The notes below the pieces were generated by a model that saw nothing but the letters and a program-made list of their open reading frames with translations, was not told the origin of the DNA and made no database searches. From contig CM030716.1 of assembly GCA_017979445.1 (NCBI GenBank), positions 11,993,276 through 12,057,275 of the forward strand: a stretch of DNA of 64,000 nucleotides, read 5' to 3'. This document shows positions 33,701 to 48,700 of this stretch, in pieces (within the stretch, counting starts at the first letter, position 1; every line of letters starts with the position of its first letter). This stretch comes from Akebia trifoliata. Taxonomy: Eukaryota > Streptophyta > Magnoliopsida > Ranunculales > Lardizabalaceae. A program made the position numbers and the translations under genes.

Positions 33701-36700
33701 TTACAACAAGAAAATAAGAAACCATTTATAGACAAAACTACAACTTTTTCCAACATTTCCTTATCTTCAAAATTGTGTTGATTTTTCTTTTTCCGAAGGC
33801 CCCAACATACAACAAAAGGAGTAAGCGACCAAAGGGTTCCTCTTAGTCAAACTAAAGGAGGACCCCATGACCATACAGGACTCAAAAAGGCTTTTGACTA
33901 AAAAAGGAAAACACGTCGAAACACTGAAAAAGATTATGAAATGAGTTCAAACCTCTCCAACCAATGCACAAGGAAGAAACAAATGATTGATAGATTCCCC
34001 ATCCCTCCTACACAAGGAACAAAACTTTGGAGTGTAAAGCCTTTGCGAATAAGACGATCGAACATTAGAACCTTGCCAAGTGCAACAATCCAAACAAAAA
34101 ACGAAATCTTTGATGGGACTTTCGGTCCCCAAATAAATACTACTGAACTAAAAATCTTCCTTCTTTTATTCCACTTAGCACCCACTCGTCACTCCCATGG
34201 AAAGCTGAACCTACTCCTGCCAAAAGGTCCGTCATCTTGGCCATTTCCTCCACTTTCCAATCATTAAACTCACTTTTAAAACCATAGGCTCACCCTACCA
34301 AACTATCTGAGGCTACAATAAAATTGGAAATAAGATCTTTCTTTAAAGACAACCCAAACAAGCGAGAGAATTTCTCCATCAAGGAACGATCCCTACATAC
34401 AATGAACTTCCCAAAATCAAACCCTACTATCAACCCCAACCTTATGCCAAATCCTCGACGTGAACCGAGGCCCGAGGCAGAACTTTTAGTATATCCCACC
34501 AAACACCACACCTATAGGTACCACGCTTGGAACCGCTTTCCCACCCGAACTCATTCTTTTCCAAATTGAGCCGCCACCACCTTCCTCCACACCAAATCTC
34601 TAGAGCCACTTACCCAATAAAACTAAATTCATTATACCCAACCTCCTCACTTCGAGACCTCCTTTACTTTGCGGAGAACAAATCCACTTCCATTTAACAA
34701 AGTGAAACTTCGTCTTGTCCTTATGCCATAAAAAAAATCTCAACTTTTCCAACTGGTGACTCCACGCTTTTAGGCATTATGAAAAAGTGAAAGAAAACAC
34801 ATCGATATACTGGACAATGTTCTTTTAATTAGTGTCAATTTGCCTCTTTTGAACAAATACTTCACCTGCCAATAACTAAGTCTCTTACCCGCCCTTTCAC
34901 TACTCAGATCTTTGTGCATCACGTTCTCTCCCCCCCCCCCCCCCCTCTCCACCCTCCACCCCCACCCATCAATTTCTACCCCAAATTAACATTTTTTTAT
35001 ATATAAAATAAACAAGTCTATTTAAATTCTAAAATCCCATAATATTATCATCTTGTCACACCACCTATTTACATCTGCGTCACTTATCCTATTAATGATA
35101 CTATTCATAATAATAACATGGACCATTCAACATCTACCCCTTTTGCACAAGATTCTATGAGATTTTTTAATTGAATAATAACATTTTTGTAATAAAAGTA
35201 AACTTTTGTTGTTCTACACAAGAGGAAGGGCGATCACTACAACATCCACCTTTTTTAACTTCCTCACATGGTCTTTCTTCCTTTAAGGATAGGGAAGAGG
35301 AGATCGTTAGAAATACTCTAAATTTGGGATTAGAAAATGGGGGAGAACATGATGTAGAAAGATTTAAGAACGCCATTGGGAATCGTTTTTGCTCTTTCTC
35401 TCCCCCAAATAAAGGTAAGGGGAGTGGATGGAAAGACCATTGGAATTGTTCATAGAGCATCAAAACCTTACTAATTTACAAAATGAAACCTTAAAAAGTG
35501 CATTAGGTAAGAGAGAGGCTCTCTCCTTTATGTATGCTCTCTCTAACTGCTCTAAGTTTCTCTTGCAAATCGATTTATAAAAAATAAAAATAAAAAGCAA
35601 AAAGAGAGCAATAGGAACTTTGGTGTTTTTATAAAATTATATAAGCTTTCAAGATGAGAAAGAAAAGAAAAGATTACTGCAATGAAGAGGGTCGTAATAG
35701 AAGAAGAAGAAGAAGAAAATACTGAAACAGATGCTTCTGCAAATGTAGATACGGATGAAACAAGACAAGTTCATTGTTTTGTGCTAATGGGGCTAAGAAT
35801 AAAGTTGGCAGTTGGGTTGTGAAGGGTTTGATTAGTGTAGGGAAAAAAGCCTAAGGTTGCAGCGTGTGTTCAATATACTGATTTTGTTCATGTTTAATCC
35901 TGTGATTTACTTTTTCAAAGAAATTAGGCTGTTTCAAGATTTCAAAAGAATAAATGTATTAGTCCTTATAAAACTGGGAAAAAAAACATAAGAAAAGCAC
36001 TGAGAATATAAAACATAAAGATGATTCAATAGTTTTTTCATATTAAAATTTTCTTATCTTTTAGTAATTCATGATTTAATAATTTTTTGAAATTACATCT
36101 TAACAAATGCAATAGCCATGAATTGTAAAATGGTTGGCCTCAGTTCCCTATAACTAATTATTGGGAAAACAATTCCTGTTTGTGAAGATTGATAAAAATT
36201 AATAATAAAGAAAAATCTCAAGACAAGAAGTATCAAATCCTTTCTAGCTTGCAAGACAAAAAACTTTGAGAATAAACATGGAAAAGGTTTGACCACTGTG
36301 AAAGAAAACCCTTTCTAGTTTAGTGGACTCTCTTTTTGTGGCCAAACAAATCAGTAGGTTGAGCACAACTCGTTGTTATCCCAACATAGAATTTTACTCC
36401 AATACATAGCTTGAATGATCCTCCTCCAAAGGTTTGATTAAACTACCCCAAGTCTCCACATTTAATTAGCCAAAAGGGTTTAATTCATATTCTTAAGCTT
36501 CCTCCATTCTACCAAGTGAGATTTTTTCTATCATTCCATAAAAAATAGCAACCACCTTTTTCCTAGCTTTCCAGAATGACATTAAATAAATCGAATACAA
36601 GATAAAGTACTCTAACCAACAAATAATTCCCAACTTTAGAAAGGTAAGAACACTTCCAAGGGGCCTATCAACACCCAAATCCCTCTAAAACGTGATTCCA

Positions 36701-39700
36701 AATAGTCTTGGATCTAAAGCTTGCTCCTAGGATCTTTACCAAAGATTTCAGACTCTCTTTGGATAAAACAGAAGTTGAATGAGCCCAGAATCTCTCTATG
36801 GACCGCAGCATTCCAATCACAGATGAATGTGGGATATTTGGTTGTCTGATGTGATGAAGCTCAATAATCATGGAGTTCACTGAAAAAAAATCCAAGTTTC
36901 CCCTATTTCTTTTCAAGTTCCCATCTAGATGAGTGGGGTTGGTAAGAACCTAGTCAGAAAATCATTTGTCATTCTGCACAATTTTCTTGCTCTGATCAAG
37001 AACAACGAAATCACTGCGGCTTGAGGCAAAGACCTCTTTAAATGAAGCTCCTTGAGTAAAAAAAATATGAAAAAATGTATATGTATTACTGGAACGAAGA
37101 CATGTGTGGTCTAGTCAACAGACTCTCAGCCTCATAGAGGTAATCTGGTATTTCAAAAACCCTATCTAAAGATTGTAAGGTTTTCTCGGTTAATTTATGT
37201 GGATAAAGTTAACTATGCTTGTGAAATCGGAGTTTACGGAAGGCACCAAAAACTAAAGGCTCAGTGAATTAAGTTAACAAAGTTTTTATGCATGGGGAAG
37301 GAAAGATCTTTGTCATTCCTTGGGGGATAACAGCCAGGGCTGGATAATAATGGTTGATGCTTGTTAGAAGTGGAAGATCATAAAGAGGAATCAATTAGTG
37401 TAGAGGATGTTGTTCCTTACTTCCAACAATGTCGTATGTAGCCCTTCGGTTAATATTTCAACTGATAATGAGTTGCTAATCGCACTGAAAATCAAAAACA
37501 GCCAACCCAGCCAGCCACTTAGTTGCATGGTCCAGCCCTATCAAACAGACCAAAAAAACAGCAAGGGTGGGGGCAGCCTAGTCCTATCGAACAGACCAAA
37601 AAGAAAAGGCAAGGAAAGGGGCAGCTATGTTGCACATCCCAGCCAACAACTCTGTTGCACAACTTGGAACCCACATAGAACTATTGCGACAGTCGCATAG
37701 AATCATGATCGCAACACAACAAACTAGTCTTATCGCAATAGCATCCCTATTGCAACATGCGATTAGGAGATCTCAAACCATAAAGAAAGAGAAACCCCTG
37801 AAAGGAAGACCTTCTAACGAAACTGCTACTAAGTTTGTTTGGTCTCAAGGTCTAAAGGATGGATAGGAAGGGAAGAGAGGAAGTGATGCTTCAAGGTCCT
37901 AAAACCAAAAAGGAAAACCCAAGGAGAGGCTGTCGATGGGTCCTCTAGGGCTTTGATACCAAGAAGAATTATAGAAAAAGAATTGTTAAATCTCATAATG
38001 TGAGCTTGATAGATATTTATATTAATTAATGTGTGAATGGACATAAATGCCCTTACATAGAAATAATAAAAAACTAAAAAAACTACATTATTTCCAATAA
38101 AGATTAGACTTTGAGTCTAAAATGTGAGAACTTGTTTATTTGACTATTACAATTGATTTCTCTTGGTTTATGGAATGAATTTTTTTTTACAAATCTCTCT
38201 TGAGATTTCTCCGGATATGGTGAGAGACGATCATGATTTGATACTAAGAACCCTTGGTGTGATTCCAAGGTAATTCTCCTATCTTTTTTGTTATCTTGTT
38301 CTTTATCTTCACCATTAATTTTGTGTTTTTAACCTACCTAAAACCTATTAAGAAAACATTAAGGTCCCCTAAACTCATCAAAAAATCACTCAAACCTACC
38401 CTAAAACATATATAGATTCCTTCAAAACCTAGATTTGAAATCTGCAACCCAGTCTACAACCTTCAAACCATCCCTCCATCAAACCTCACTGACTAATTTT
38501 ATTTCATACCCATAAATCTAATTACAACATTGTATTGCAAAACTTTATATTTATCCTTTACCTTTTATCCTCTTCTTCATCTAATTAGTCATTCTCCCAT
38601 TTACCCTTCAATCCTCTTCTTCGCCTAATTAGCCTTCTCCCACTCTTCCTAAAGTAGAACATACCTAGAATCAATAAAATCTAGATTCTCTTACATCACC
38701 ATGCAACATAACTGGGTATGGTAAATATCTAGACTTGGCCTGTCATTCTCATTCTTATGCACTTAACTATCCTTAGGGAACTATATTTAAGTGCTTTGGC
38801 TTGGCAACAACACCCCCTTTCTCCCACCACACATGCACCCCACCTGAAATTCTTCCATCTGTTCATCCCTATTTTCCCTTAAACCACTCTTATGTGGCTC
38901 CACTACATATAGTCATAGACCTTGATATAGGAGTGAGAAACTTCATCTTTTGGTAGAAAAACTTTGAACCTAGATCCGGTATGAATGAGATGAATTGATA
39001 ATCAAGACTTGGATAACGCATCTAGTTTTAAAACCTTGATCCTCCAGTTAAAGGTTATTGGCACCTAACCTAATGCTCTGGGAGACGATCCATGGTAATT
39101 GTTTTAATCATCCTCACATAATTAGCAACTCATACCTAGTTGATTCTAGGTTTGTTCTACTTTAGGAAGAATAGGAGAATGACTAATTAGGCAAAGAAGA
39201 GGATTGAAGGGTAAAGGGTAAAATGGTAAAGGATAAATGCAAAGTTTTGTAATACGGTGTAGTAATTAGATTTATGGGTATGAGATAGGGTTAGTTGATT
39301 ATGTTTGATGGAGGGATGGTTTGAAGGTTGTGGATTGAGTTGCGGATTTTCAATCTAGATTTTGAAGAAATTTGGATATGCTTTATATGTTATAAGGTAA
39401 GTTTGCGTAGTTTCTTGATGGGTTTATAGGACCTTGATGGATTCCTGAGGGTTCTAGGTAGGTTAAAAACACAAATTAATTGTGAAGAAAAATAACAAGA
39501 TAACAAAAAAGATAGAATAATTACCTTGGAATCACACCAAGGTTTCTTAGTATCAAATCATGATCGTCTCTCACCATATCCAGAGAAATCTCAAGAGAGA
39601 TTTGTAAAATAAAATTCATTTCATAAATCAAGAAAAATCAATTGCAACAGTCAAATAAACAGGTTCTCATATTTTAGACTCAAAGCCTAATTCTTATTGG

Positions 39701-42700
39701 AAATAATATAGTTTCTAAATTTTCTATTATTTCTATATAAGGGCATTTATGTCCATTCACACATTAGTTAATATAAATATATGTCAAACTCTCATTATGA
39801 GATTTGATAATTCTTCTTCTACAATTCTTCTTGGTATCAAAGCCCTATAAGACCTATCGACAACCCCTCATTGGGTTTTCCTCTTTGATTTTAGGATCTT
39901 AAAGCATCACCTCCTCTATTCCCTACCCATCCATCTTTTAGACCTTGAGATCAAACAAGCCTAGCAACAACTTTGTTAGAGAGTCTCCCCTTCGGGGGTT
40001 TCTTTTTTTCCTTTTGGTTTGAGATACCTTAATTGTATGTTGCGATAAGGATGCAATTAAGATAAAACTAGTTCTTTGTGCTGTAAACATAATTCTATGC
40101 AACTGTAGCAATAATTTTGTGTGGGCTCCAGGCTGTGCGACATAACTGCCCATTTCCTTACCTTTTCCTTTTGGTTTGTTCAAAAGGACTGGGCTGTGCA
40201 ACTAGGCTGCCCCCACCCTTGCTGTTTTTTTTTTTGTTTGTTTGATAGGGTTGGACTGTGCGACATAACTGCCCCTCCCTTGCTCTTTTTTATGATTTGT
40301 TCGATAGGGCTAGGTTGTGCAACTAGGTTGGCCCCACCTTTGCTATTTTTTGGGCTGTTCGATAGGGCCCTTGCTGTTTTTTGGTCTATGCGACTAGGCT
40401 GGACTATGCAACTAGGTAGCTGGGTTGGCTATTTTGGGTTATCAATGCGATTAGGGTGCTGGCTGGTCTGTGCTGCTTGCTTCAATACAGGCTGCTGGCT
40501 GCTATAAAAGTTGATGCGATCAAGGCTGTGATAGTGTGGTGCTTGTGTGACAAGACTGGGCTGGTGGCTTTTTTTTTCTATGTTGTTTTGCAACACATCT
40601 GTGATGTTGGGTTGAGATGTGTACTTCTGTGATCAAACGTTGTTGATCTATCGCAATAAGGTTGGTATGTGATAGCACTGCTATGTTTTTGTGATTGTGC
40701 TGATTTTTTAGCCTCTTCGATGATCGCAAAAGACTTCACTTCAAGCCAAAGCTTCGTCTTTATGCCTCGGCTATTTTTCTGCTTGTTTTCTTCTCCTTTT
40801 TGAACCTTAAGTGTATGTTATTTGATCGTACATACTTCCTCATCAAATTATAGTCTTCCTATATTTGATTATTGGTATGCTTTTTATTCATTTGTTGTTA
40901 AGAGTTATGACATCGCATCAATCTTGGTCTCGGTTCGTGATTCTATTTGGAAAATAGTAGCAAATCTGGATGGATTTTGGGTACTGTTACTACTCATCGT
41001 GGTCGAAGGGGCCATAGCCGTAGTTGAGAGAATAGCTTTATTTTCAGTCATTGTAGGAAGACAGGCCATGAGAAGGTTCGATGCTTTCCGCCCTATGCTC
41101 ATTTGTTGAGCTTTACTACCACTCCTTTGTTAGGGCATTTTGCTCCCCGTGCTGCCACTGTGGATTCCTCATTTGTTCCGACAACTCTCTCCTGGCATAA
41201 TTGATTCACAACAGCTTCAGACCCAAATTGCCATAATTGTTCATAATCAAATCCGTGCTCATACTCACTCATTTTCGACTACGGCCTCAGTTATCACACC
41301 TCCAGATATATCTTCTGCATTTCATGTCACCCAATTTGGTTTAGCTCTCTGGACATGGGTTATTGATTCTAGTGCCTCTGATCACATGATGGGTGAATCT
41401 ATCCATTTCACTTCATATATTTTCCTGATACTCATAGAAAGGTTTGTTTTGTTGATAGGTCCCTTACAATTATACACAGCAAGGGTACCATCCCCTTATC
41501 ATCCAGTATTTCTCTTGACTTTATACTCCATGTTCCTCACTTATCTCTTAATTTTTTGTCTATGAGTAGTATTACCGAATCTCTAAATTGCTAAGTGACT
41601 TTTTCTCCTACTCACTATATTTTTCAAGACCTGATTTTGAGGAGGATTTTTGGTAAAAGGTATGAGAGGGATAGGCTGTACCTGTTTATATCTCCGCATA
41701 CTACTACTCCGGCCTCTGTGCTACCTTCATCTGGGAATTTACCATTTCGTCTTTGTCTTTAGATTTATGGCACGCTCGCTTAGGATATGTTAATTTTCAA
41801 CCCTTTTGTTATTTATTTCCTATTTTAAAAAATTCTTATAATGGGCATAAGTTTTAGTGTTCTGTGTGTGAGCTTTCCAAACATACACGTACTTCACATA
41901 TCCCTCACATGCATCGGTTTAATACTATGTTTGATTTAGTTCATTCTAGTTTATGAGGGCCTTCCCCTGTTATTGTTTTTACTGGTTATCGGTATTATGT
42001 TATATTTATAGATGACTATCATCGTTGGGTCTATTTGATGCAATCTCAGTCTGAAGTGATTCTTATTTTTATAAACTTTCTTAAAATGATTAAGACTCAA
42101 TACAACATCACTGTTGAAGTCCTTCAGTCTGATAATGGAGGTGAATATATTTCTGATGGGATTCACTCTCACCTTCATGAACATGGTATGCTCTACTAAT
42201 TGACCTGTCCCTACACTCCTGAGTAGAACGGGGTGACGGAACGCAAAAACCGCCACCTTATGAACATTGTCCGATGCCTTCTTCAAGGTATGCATGTTCC
42301 TAAGTTATATTAGAACATGACGATCTTCACTGCGGCTTAGGGGGACAGGTGCCTCTTCATGTTTTTCGCCCTGACAGCATCCTCTTTCTGATTACACCTA
42401 GAGTTTTTAGGTGCCTTTGCTTTATTCAGAACCACACCCTTCATCGCACGAAATTAAATGACAAAGTCATTTGATGTGTTTTTTTGCACTACTCATCTAT
42501 GTCAAAGGGGTATCAGTGTTATGATCATGTTTCTCATTGTGTCATACATTCTATAGATGTTACTTTTTTTGAAAATATTCCCTACTTTTGTGACATATTT
42601 TCTTTGCAAAACTCTTTTCCTTTGTAGGACTCTTTTTCTGCCCCTTCTCCTATAGTGTTGCCTTCTCCGGTCTTTTTTCCATCTTCGCCAACTCTTTAAG

Positions 42701-45700
42701 TTCACTCTCGTTGCCTTCGCCCCCCTCCAACTTTGCCAACCTCCTCCTTAGACTCAGGTATATTCTCTTCTACCCCTGTTCTTATCCCTTCTATTTTTTA
42801 CTCTCAATTACCTATTGCACTTCGCAAAGGTAAGTAGGGGTGTGTTACTCATCATCCTATTGCCCAATTTATTTTCTATCAGGGACTCTCTCCTTATCAG
42901 GCTTACCTTATTGTCATTGCCTCTATTCGAGTTCCCTAGTCTGCTTCAGAGGCTTTATGAGATCCTCAGTTGACTGTAATCATGACTGCTAAGATGGATG
43001 CTTTGCAGAAGAATCATACTTGGGAACTTGTTCTACTTCCCTCTAGGGAACGGACTATTGGTTGTAAATAGGTTTTCACTATCAAGTATCTCACGGATGG
43101 CACTATTGATCGATACAAACCCCCCTAATTGCTAAGGGATTTACGCAAACTTCAAGAAAGGATTTTGATGCTACATTTGCTTTTGTAGCTAGACTTTCTA
43201 TTGTTCATCTCTTTGTCTTTAACTGTACGTCACACATGGTTTTTTCACCAACTCGATGTGAGGAATGCCTTTCTGAATAGTGATATGACTGAGGTTATCT
43301 ATATGGATCCCCCTCTTGAATTTGTCTTCAAGGGGAGTATTCTAGGAAGGTATGTCGCCTTCTCAAATCTTTGTATGACCTAAAGTAGTCTCTGCGAACC
43401 TGATTTCAACACTTTTTTGATGTCATTTTATCTATGGATTTTTCAGATACCGCTCAGATCATACATGCTTTGTTTGTCGAGGATTGGATGGTCGTTACAC
43501 TATTGTTCTGGTTTATGTGGATGATATTATCTTGATTAGAGATGATGCCCAGTGGAATGACAGGATAAAGATGATATTGGGTCATGTTTTTGAGGTCTCT
43601 CAAGTACTTCTTAGTGATAGAAGTGGCTCGCTTTCGCCGTAGTATTTTGTTATCTTAACGCAAATACACATTGGATCTTCTTCAGGACACTAATAGGCTT
43701 AGTTGTCGTCTGCTTCCTCTCCTATGGATCAGAATCATCACCTTCATGCAGAATTTGGTGATCTATTATCTGATCTTTCTTGTTATCAGAGACTCGTAGG
43801 CCATCTAATTTATCTGACTAACATTAGACCAGATTTGACTTTTATAGTTAGTGTAGTCAGTCAGTTCATGCATGCTCCACGTACTTCTCATCTTGACGTC
43901 GTTCATCATATTCTTCGCTATTTGAAGACATATCCTGGTCTTGGGTAGTTCTACTCATCCACTGCTCAATCTCATTTGTCATGTTTTACTGACGTTGATT
44001 ATGTTGATTCTATTACAGATAAAAAATCTACCATCTTTGCTGACGGAGCTAAGATTTCCTATCTCTCGTTCCTCCACATTGTTTTGTGACAACAAATATG
44101 ATATCATGCTTGCTTTTGACTTTGTTATTCACGAAAGAACCAAACATTTAGAGGTTGATGTTCACTTTCTCAGGGAGAAAGTTCGATCTGGTGCCCTTCA
44201 GACAGCATTTGTATCTTTTTCAGATCAGCTTGCCAACATGCTTACAAAGTCTGTTGGTCCTTTTATCACTAACTCTCATCTTGTTATACTGGGCTTAGTT
44301 AATATAGTTACCTCAGCTTGAGGGAGAGTATTGGAAATAATGTAGTTTCTTAATTTTCAATTATTTCTATGTAAGGGCATTTATGTCCATTCACACATTA
44401 GTTAATATAAATATCTGTCGAGCTATCATTATGAGACTTGACAATTTTTCTATCCTAAGATGACATAACATTTGACCTTTTTGACTTTGAAATACAAATT
44501 TTGGGTAAAACTGATATCTTATAAGGTATTTTGGCCATAACTTTCTCAAAACACATTAGATTCGAAATATCTTGGACTTATTGGATTTGTAATTGAATAA
44601 CATGAAAATGACATGAAAATCAACCTAATGTAACAAGCTTTAACCTCTGAAAATAAGGCATAAAGACAAGTGATGTGAATAGTATTCGAACTACTAACAC
44701 AACTAAAAGACAACTCAAAACTAGAATGTACTATATATAACTACTTTAAAATTAACCCTAACAAAATAATAGTGATAGAAATTAAATATGGATCCAAACA
44801 AGTGGAACCCAAATAATAACAAAATTGTCATTGGAGCCTGTGATTGTTGGCTTGATTTGTGTCTTGCATTAAATGGAACTCCTCTAAAAGGGTAAAGTAC
44901 CTCTTATTGAATTCCGACACTACGCTCTAGTACGACTTTTCTGAATTTTTCTTTCCTTCTCAATAAATTGTTATCAATTATAATAAATCAATATGTATGC
45001 CTTCTCTAATTGAAATTTTCTTTACAACAGATATGTGTATTCTCTTGTTTGTAAGTATACTAGAGTTCGCTCGTGCCTACGACACAGGCATCCTCTTTGG
45101 GGTTAAGGGGGTAAAAGAGGAAAAATAATAAATTAGAGGGGTATTATTAAAAAAAAATTGGGGTTGACAGGGTAAAAAAGGAAAGATAGTAGAGTTAGAG
45201 AGTATTATTGAAAAAGGGAAGGGGGTGGCAGGAGGAGAATAAAGACAATATATTGAAGGAGAAGCAGGAAAGCCATAAAGTGGGGTCACCTGGATGGGAC
45301 ATTTATCCCCCCACAAGTGGGCCTTTTATTATATAGATGATAAATATCACAAGATGTTCATCAAACAATTATATCTTATTTTTTTCAATAAATTCCATTT
45401 ATCTATAAAAAAAACAATTACCATTTTTTTAAGAAATTCATCATCATCAAAATCTCATCCCAAAGATTTGTGGTCTGTTTACTTCTTTTAAATTACTTAA
45501 ATATAACATCTAGTTTGTGAATCCTATTTTTTGGGGGGTGCTAAATCCGACGTTCTGTACCCATTTCAGACTAGGATACCCGTATGCATCATAAAGACAT
45601 GCCATATACATTTGAAGATGTTTTAACCCAAAATAAGGATTGATTTTCGTGATTTTATCCATATGGAATTGGCCAAATGAATTCTAAAAACAATCTTCAC

Positions 45701-48700
45701 ATGTGAACAAAAAGAATGATTGCTAGGATCTTGTCCAAGTCATGTGAATCAAATGATCGGGATAAACAAAAACTGGATTCAGTTCATATTTGACATTTTT
45801 AACTTTTACTTCATAAAAGGAAATTGTAATCGACTTCACCTCATTGAAAGCGTTTCAATATTCTGCATTGCCGGTTGAAACAATTTGAAATTTACGCTCA
45901 CAATATGATCTGCAAGTAAACTCTTTTGAGACTCCTCTCCAAATCTCAACCCATGAAAAATATGTTTCTGCTCCATTTCACACAGCTTCTTTTTCGCTGC
46001 TATGAGGCGTCTTGTCGCTTTCTTTCTTTCATTCCACTCCTATAATATTTCTGGGAACCAATTAGTAATCAGAAACTCAAATTAAAATAAATAATGCCAA
46101 AATGTGTATCAACTCTCTAATTCACTTTGATCTGAAATTGTATATTTTCTTCCAAAAATACCGTATGAACTTCAAAATGAGAGGTTGGCAGAAAGAAGTA
46201 TTTCCTACTGAAATGCAGAAATACTAATTGATGCATGGAATGTAATATAATAGCCTAAATGCATTAGCTCCTCAAAAAAGGACATAATCTACAAAAGGGG
46301 GGTCTACTATGGTTGGGTTACAACACGAACAATGTACTGGAGCCTTCTATACATGTTGAACAATTTTATACATTCAGATTAAATGTTTAACTAAACAAAG
46401 ATCCTCAAAATGTTTTGGATCTAATTCTCCTTCACTTTAAAACTTGAAGACTTGTAAGGAATGACACGGCAGAATAACAAGAAAAGTCTAACAAAACTAC
46501 ATTTACAAAGGAAGCAAACCTACCAATTTTCGCCTCTCTTTCTTGGACCTCTCATCAGAACGTATATTTAATTCAAGAAGACCTTTCGGAGGTGTGATCT
46601 GCATTTCTCTTCTATTCATATCAACATCTGGAACAATTGCTTCAACAAATGGTACCCACACAAGGGAGCTAGAAACACCTGTTTCTGACTTTGATGGACC
46701 TGTCTCATCATGTGTTTCTTCAGCAGAATTAAGCATAACTTGTAAAAGATCATTTGCTCCACTGTTGAAAACATTGATAACGGTTCCCACCGTTTGGCCT
46801 GTATCCTAGAAGGAAGAAGTATAGTTTGTAACATTAAACATAAAAATTGCAACTAGACCCAAACATGTGAGACTACTGGCATGAAAAAAACTAGAAAGAA
46901 GATCAGATAATAATGATGCTAAATGAGCACAAATAAAAAGGGAAAAACACAGCAACCACACAAAAACAACACACAAAAAGAAGACCTAAAATAACCCTAT
47001 GTATACTATAGTTTGCCCGTGCCTCTTTGGGATTAAAGGGGTACAAGAGGAAAGATGAAAAAGTTAGAGAGGTATTATTGAAAAAGGAGGTAAAAGAGGA
47101 AAGATAGTAAAATTGAAGGGATATTATTGAAAAATAGGGGTGGGGGGAAGACAAGAAAGTTCAAGGGAGTGAAGAGCAAAAGCAGTAAAGTGTGGACCCC
47201 ACAAAACTGTAGCCAAAAATATAGTTGAATGGAGTCCACTATTGTGTTTTATATATATATAGGGGAGCGTTTGGAGGCCCTAAAGAGAGCCAAGCATTGT
47301 GCCAAACATTTTTCAAAACATGGGTTAGAAGCTTCGGAATGGGCTGATTTTTTGTGAGGATGATCTTTATGGTGAAGAGATCATTCTCACCAAAAATCAG
47401 CTAATTCGAAACTTCTAACCCTACTTTACAAGTTGAAGAATCGTGGACTGTTCAATTTTTGTAAATCACTTTTGATGGGGTTAGAAGTTTCGGAATGGGC
47501 TGATTTTTTGTGAGGATGATCTCTACATCGCAAAAAATCAGCCCATTCCGAAACTTCTAACCCATACATTGAAAAATGTTTGGCACAATGTTTGGCTCAC
47601 TTTAGGGCCTCCAAACGCCACCCATATGTATATATATATAGATATGATATATTATATCAACTAGAAAATGGATCTTTCAAATCACTCATTATTTAGAATA
47701 TGTAACAATGATACCCCATTTTAGAAAATTCACCCATTTAGGACACAAATGGACATGTCTTAGACATATTCCGTTGCTCTCATCAAAAGCCTTGTTTCTC
47801 AATATTATTTATATATCGCCTAAATGATTTACATTGATATCAGTCATTTAAAAAATATATTGTAATATATGAAAAAAGCAGTACAGACATGCCCGTCAAC
47901 CACAATGTATCTATAGCTGGCAACAGACACATGTCCATGTCAAGTTACATACAAAGAGAAGCTTTTGTGGATATCATGAAGCACCCTTGATCTGAAGAAT
48001 GACAAAAGATATCCCATTTAAAAGAAACAAAATAAACAAACTATTTTGTAAAGAAGTTCCCATCCATCCCTTTTGAATGTAATCAATATTTTACACTGCA
48101 AAATAGATATAAAGTATTAAGAAATCCATACCTTAAGAATAACTCTCATGCCAACAAGATCCCGAGTGTAAAACTCGCCTTCTTCCAACACTGGTCTGTC
48201 TTCCCCCCTTACAAGTAAAGTTGACCCAACAAGTTGCTTAGCCTGGGAATGTGAAGATGATTAAGATGAGCTATCAGGCCTCATGCAACTAAGATTATAA
48301 AATCGAAAATGCATTTAATCAATGACTGCTTCCATAAAAAATACATCCAAAACTTTTGTGTACAATTATAAATAAACAAAATAATTAGTTTCAGAATTCT
48401 GAAGTAATAACATACTAATCACACAATGTTCAAAAAGCTATAAGATTTTTTTTTTTTGAAAGTTAAAAGCTAGAAGATTACGCCTTAGGCTTGGGATTCT
48501 CTACTATTGGTTTGGTCAAAGGAGAAAATGACCTTTCATGGCTAATGTTCCACTGTAATACTGGCAAGGTCTTTTCACATGAATTATAAAAAGAGTCAAA
48601 AGAGAGACTAATCATGAGAGAGTAACATCTCCAAATACTGCCATTTTGTATCTAGAAAAGAACTATAAAACACTTTTGACAATCTTATTGCTCGTGAAGC

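Noticed and set aside
37407..37866. Plus-strand frames with [12 protein letters not shown] and [12 protein letters not shown] sequence
   Set aside because: They are the inverted Copia leader repeats of the palindrome's left arm.
46616..46852. Second reading frame over exon 5
   Set aside because: The frame at 46790-46503 has the RimM/PRC motifs and correct phase; the other frame is a shadow.
47262..47623. A microRNA precursor
   Set aside because: The hairpin fits a MITE with long TIRs better; without small-RNA data a miRNA claim is not supported.
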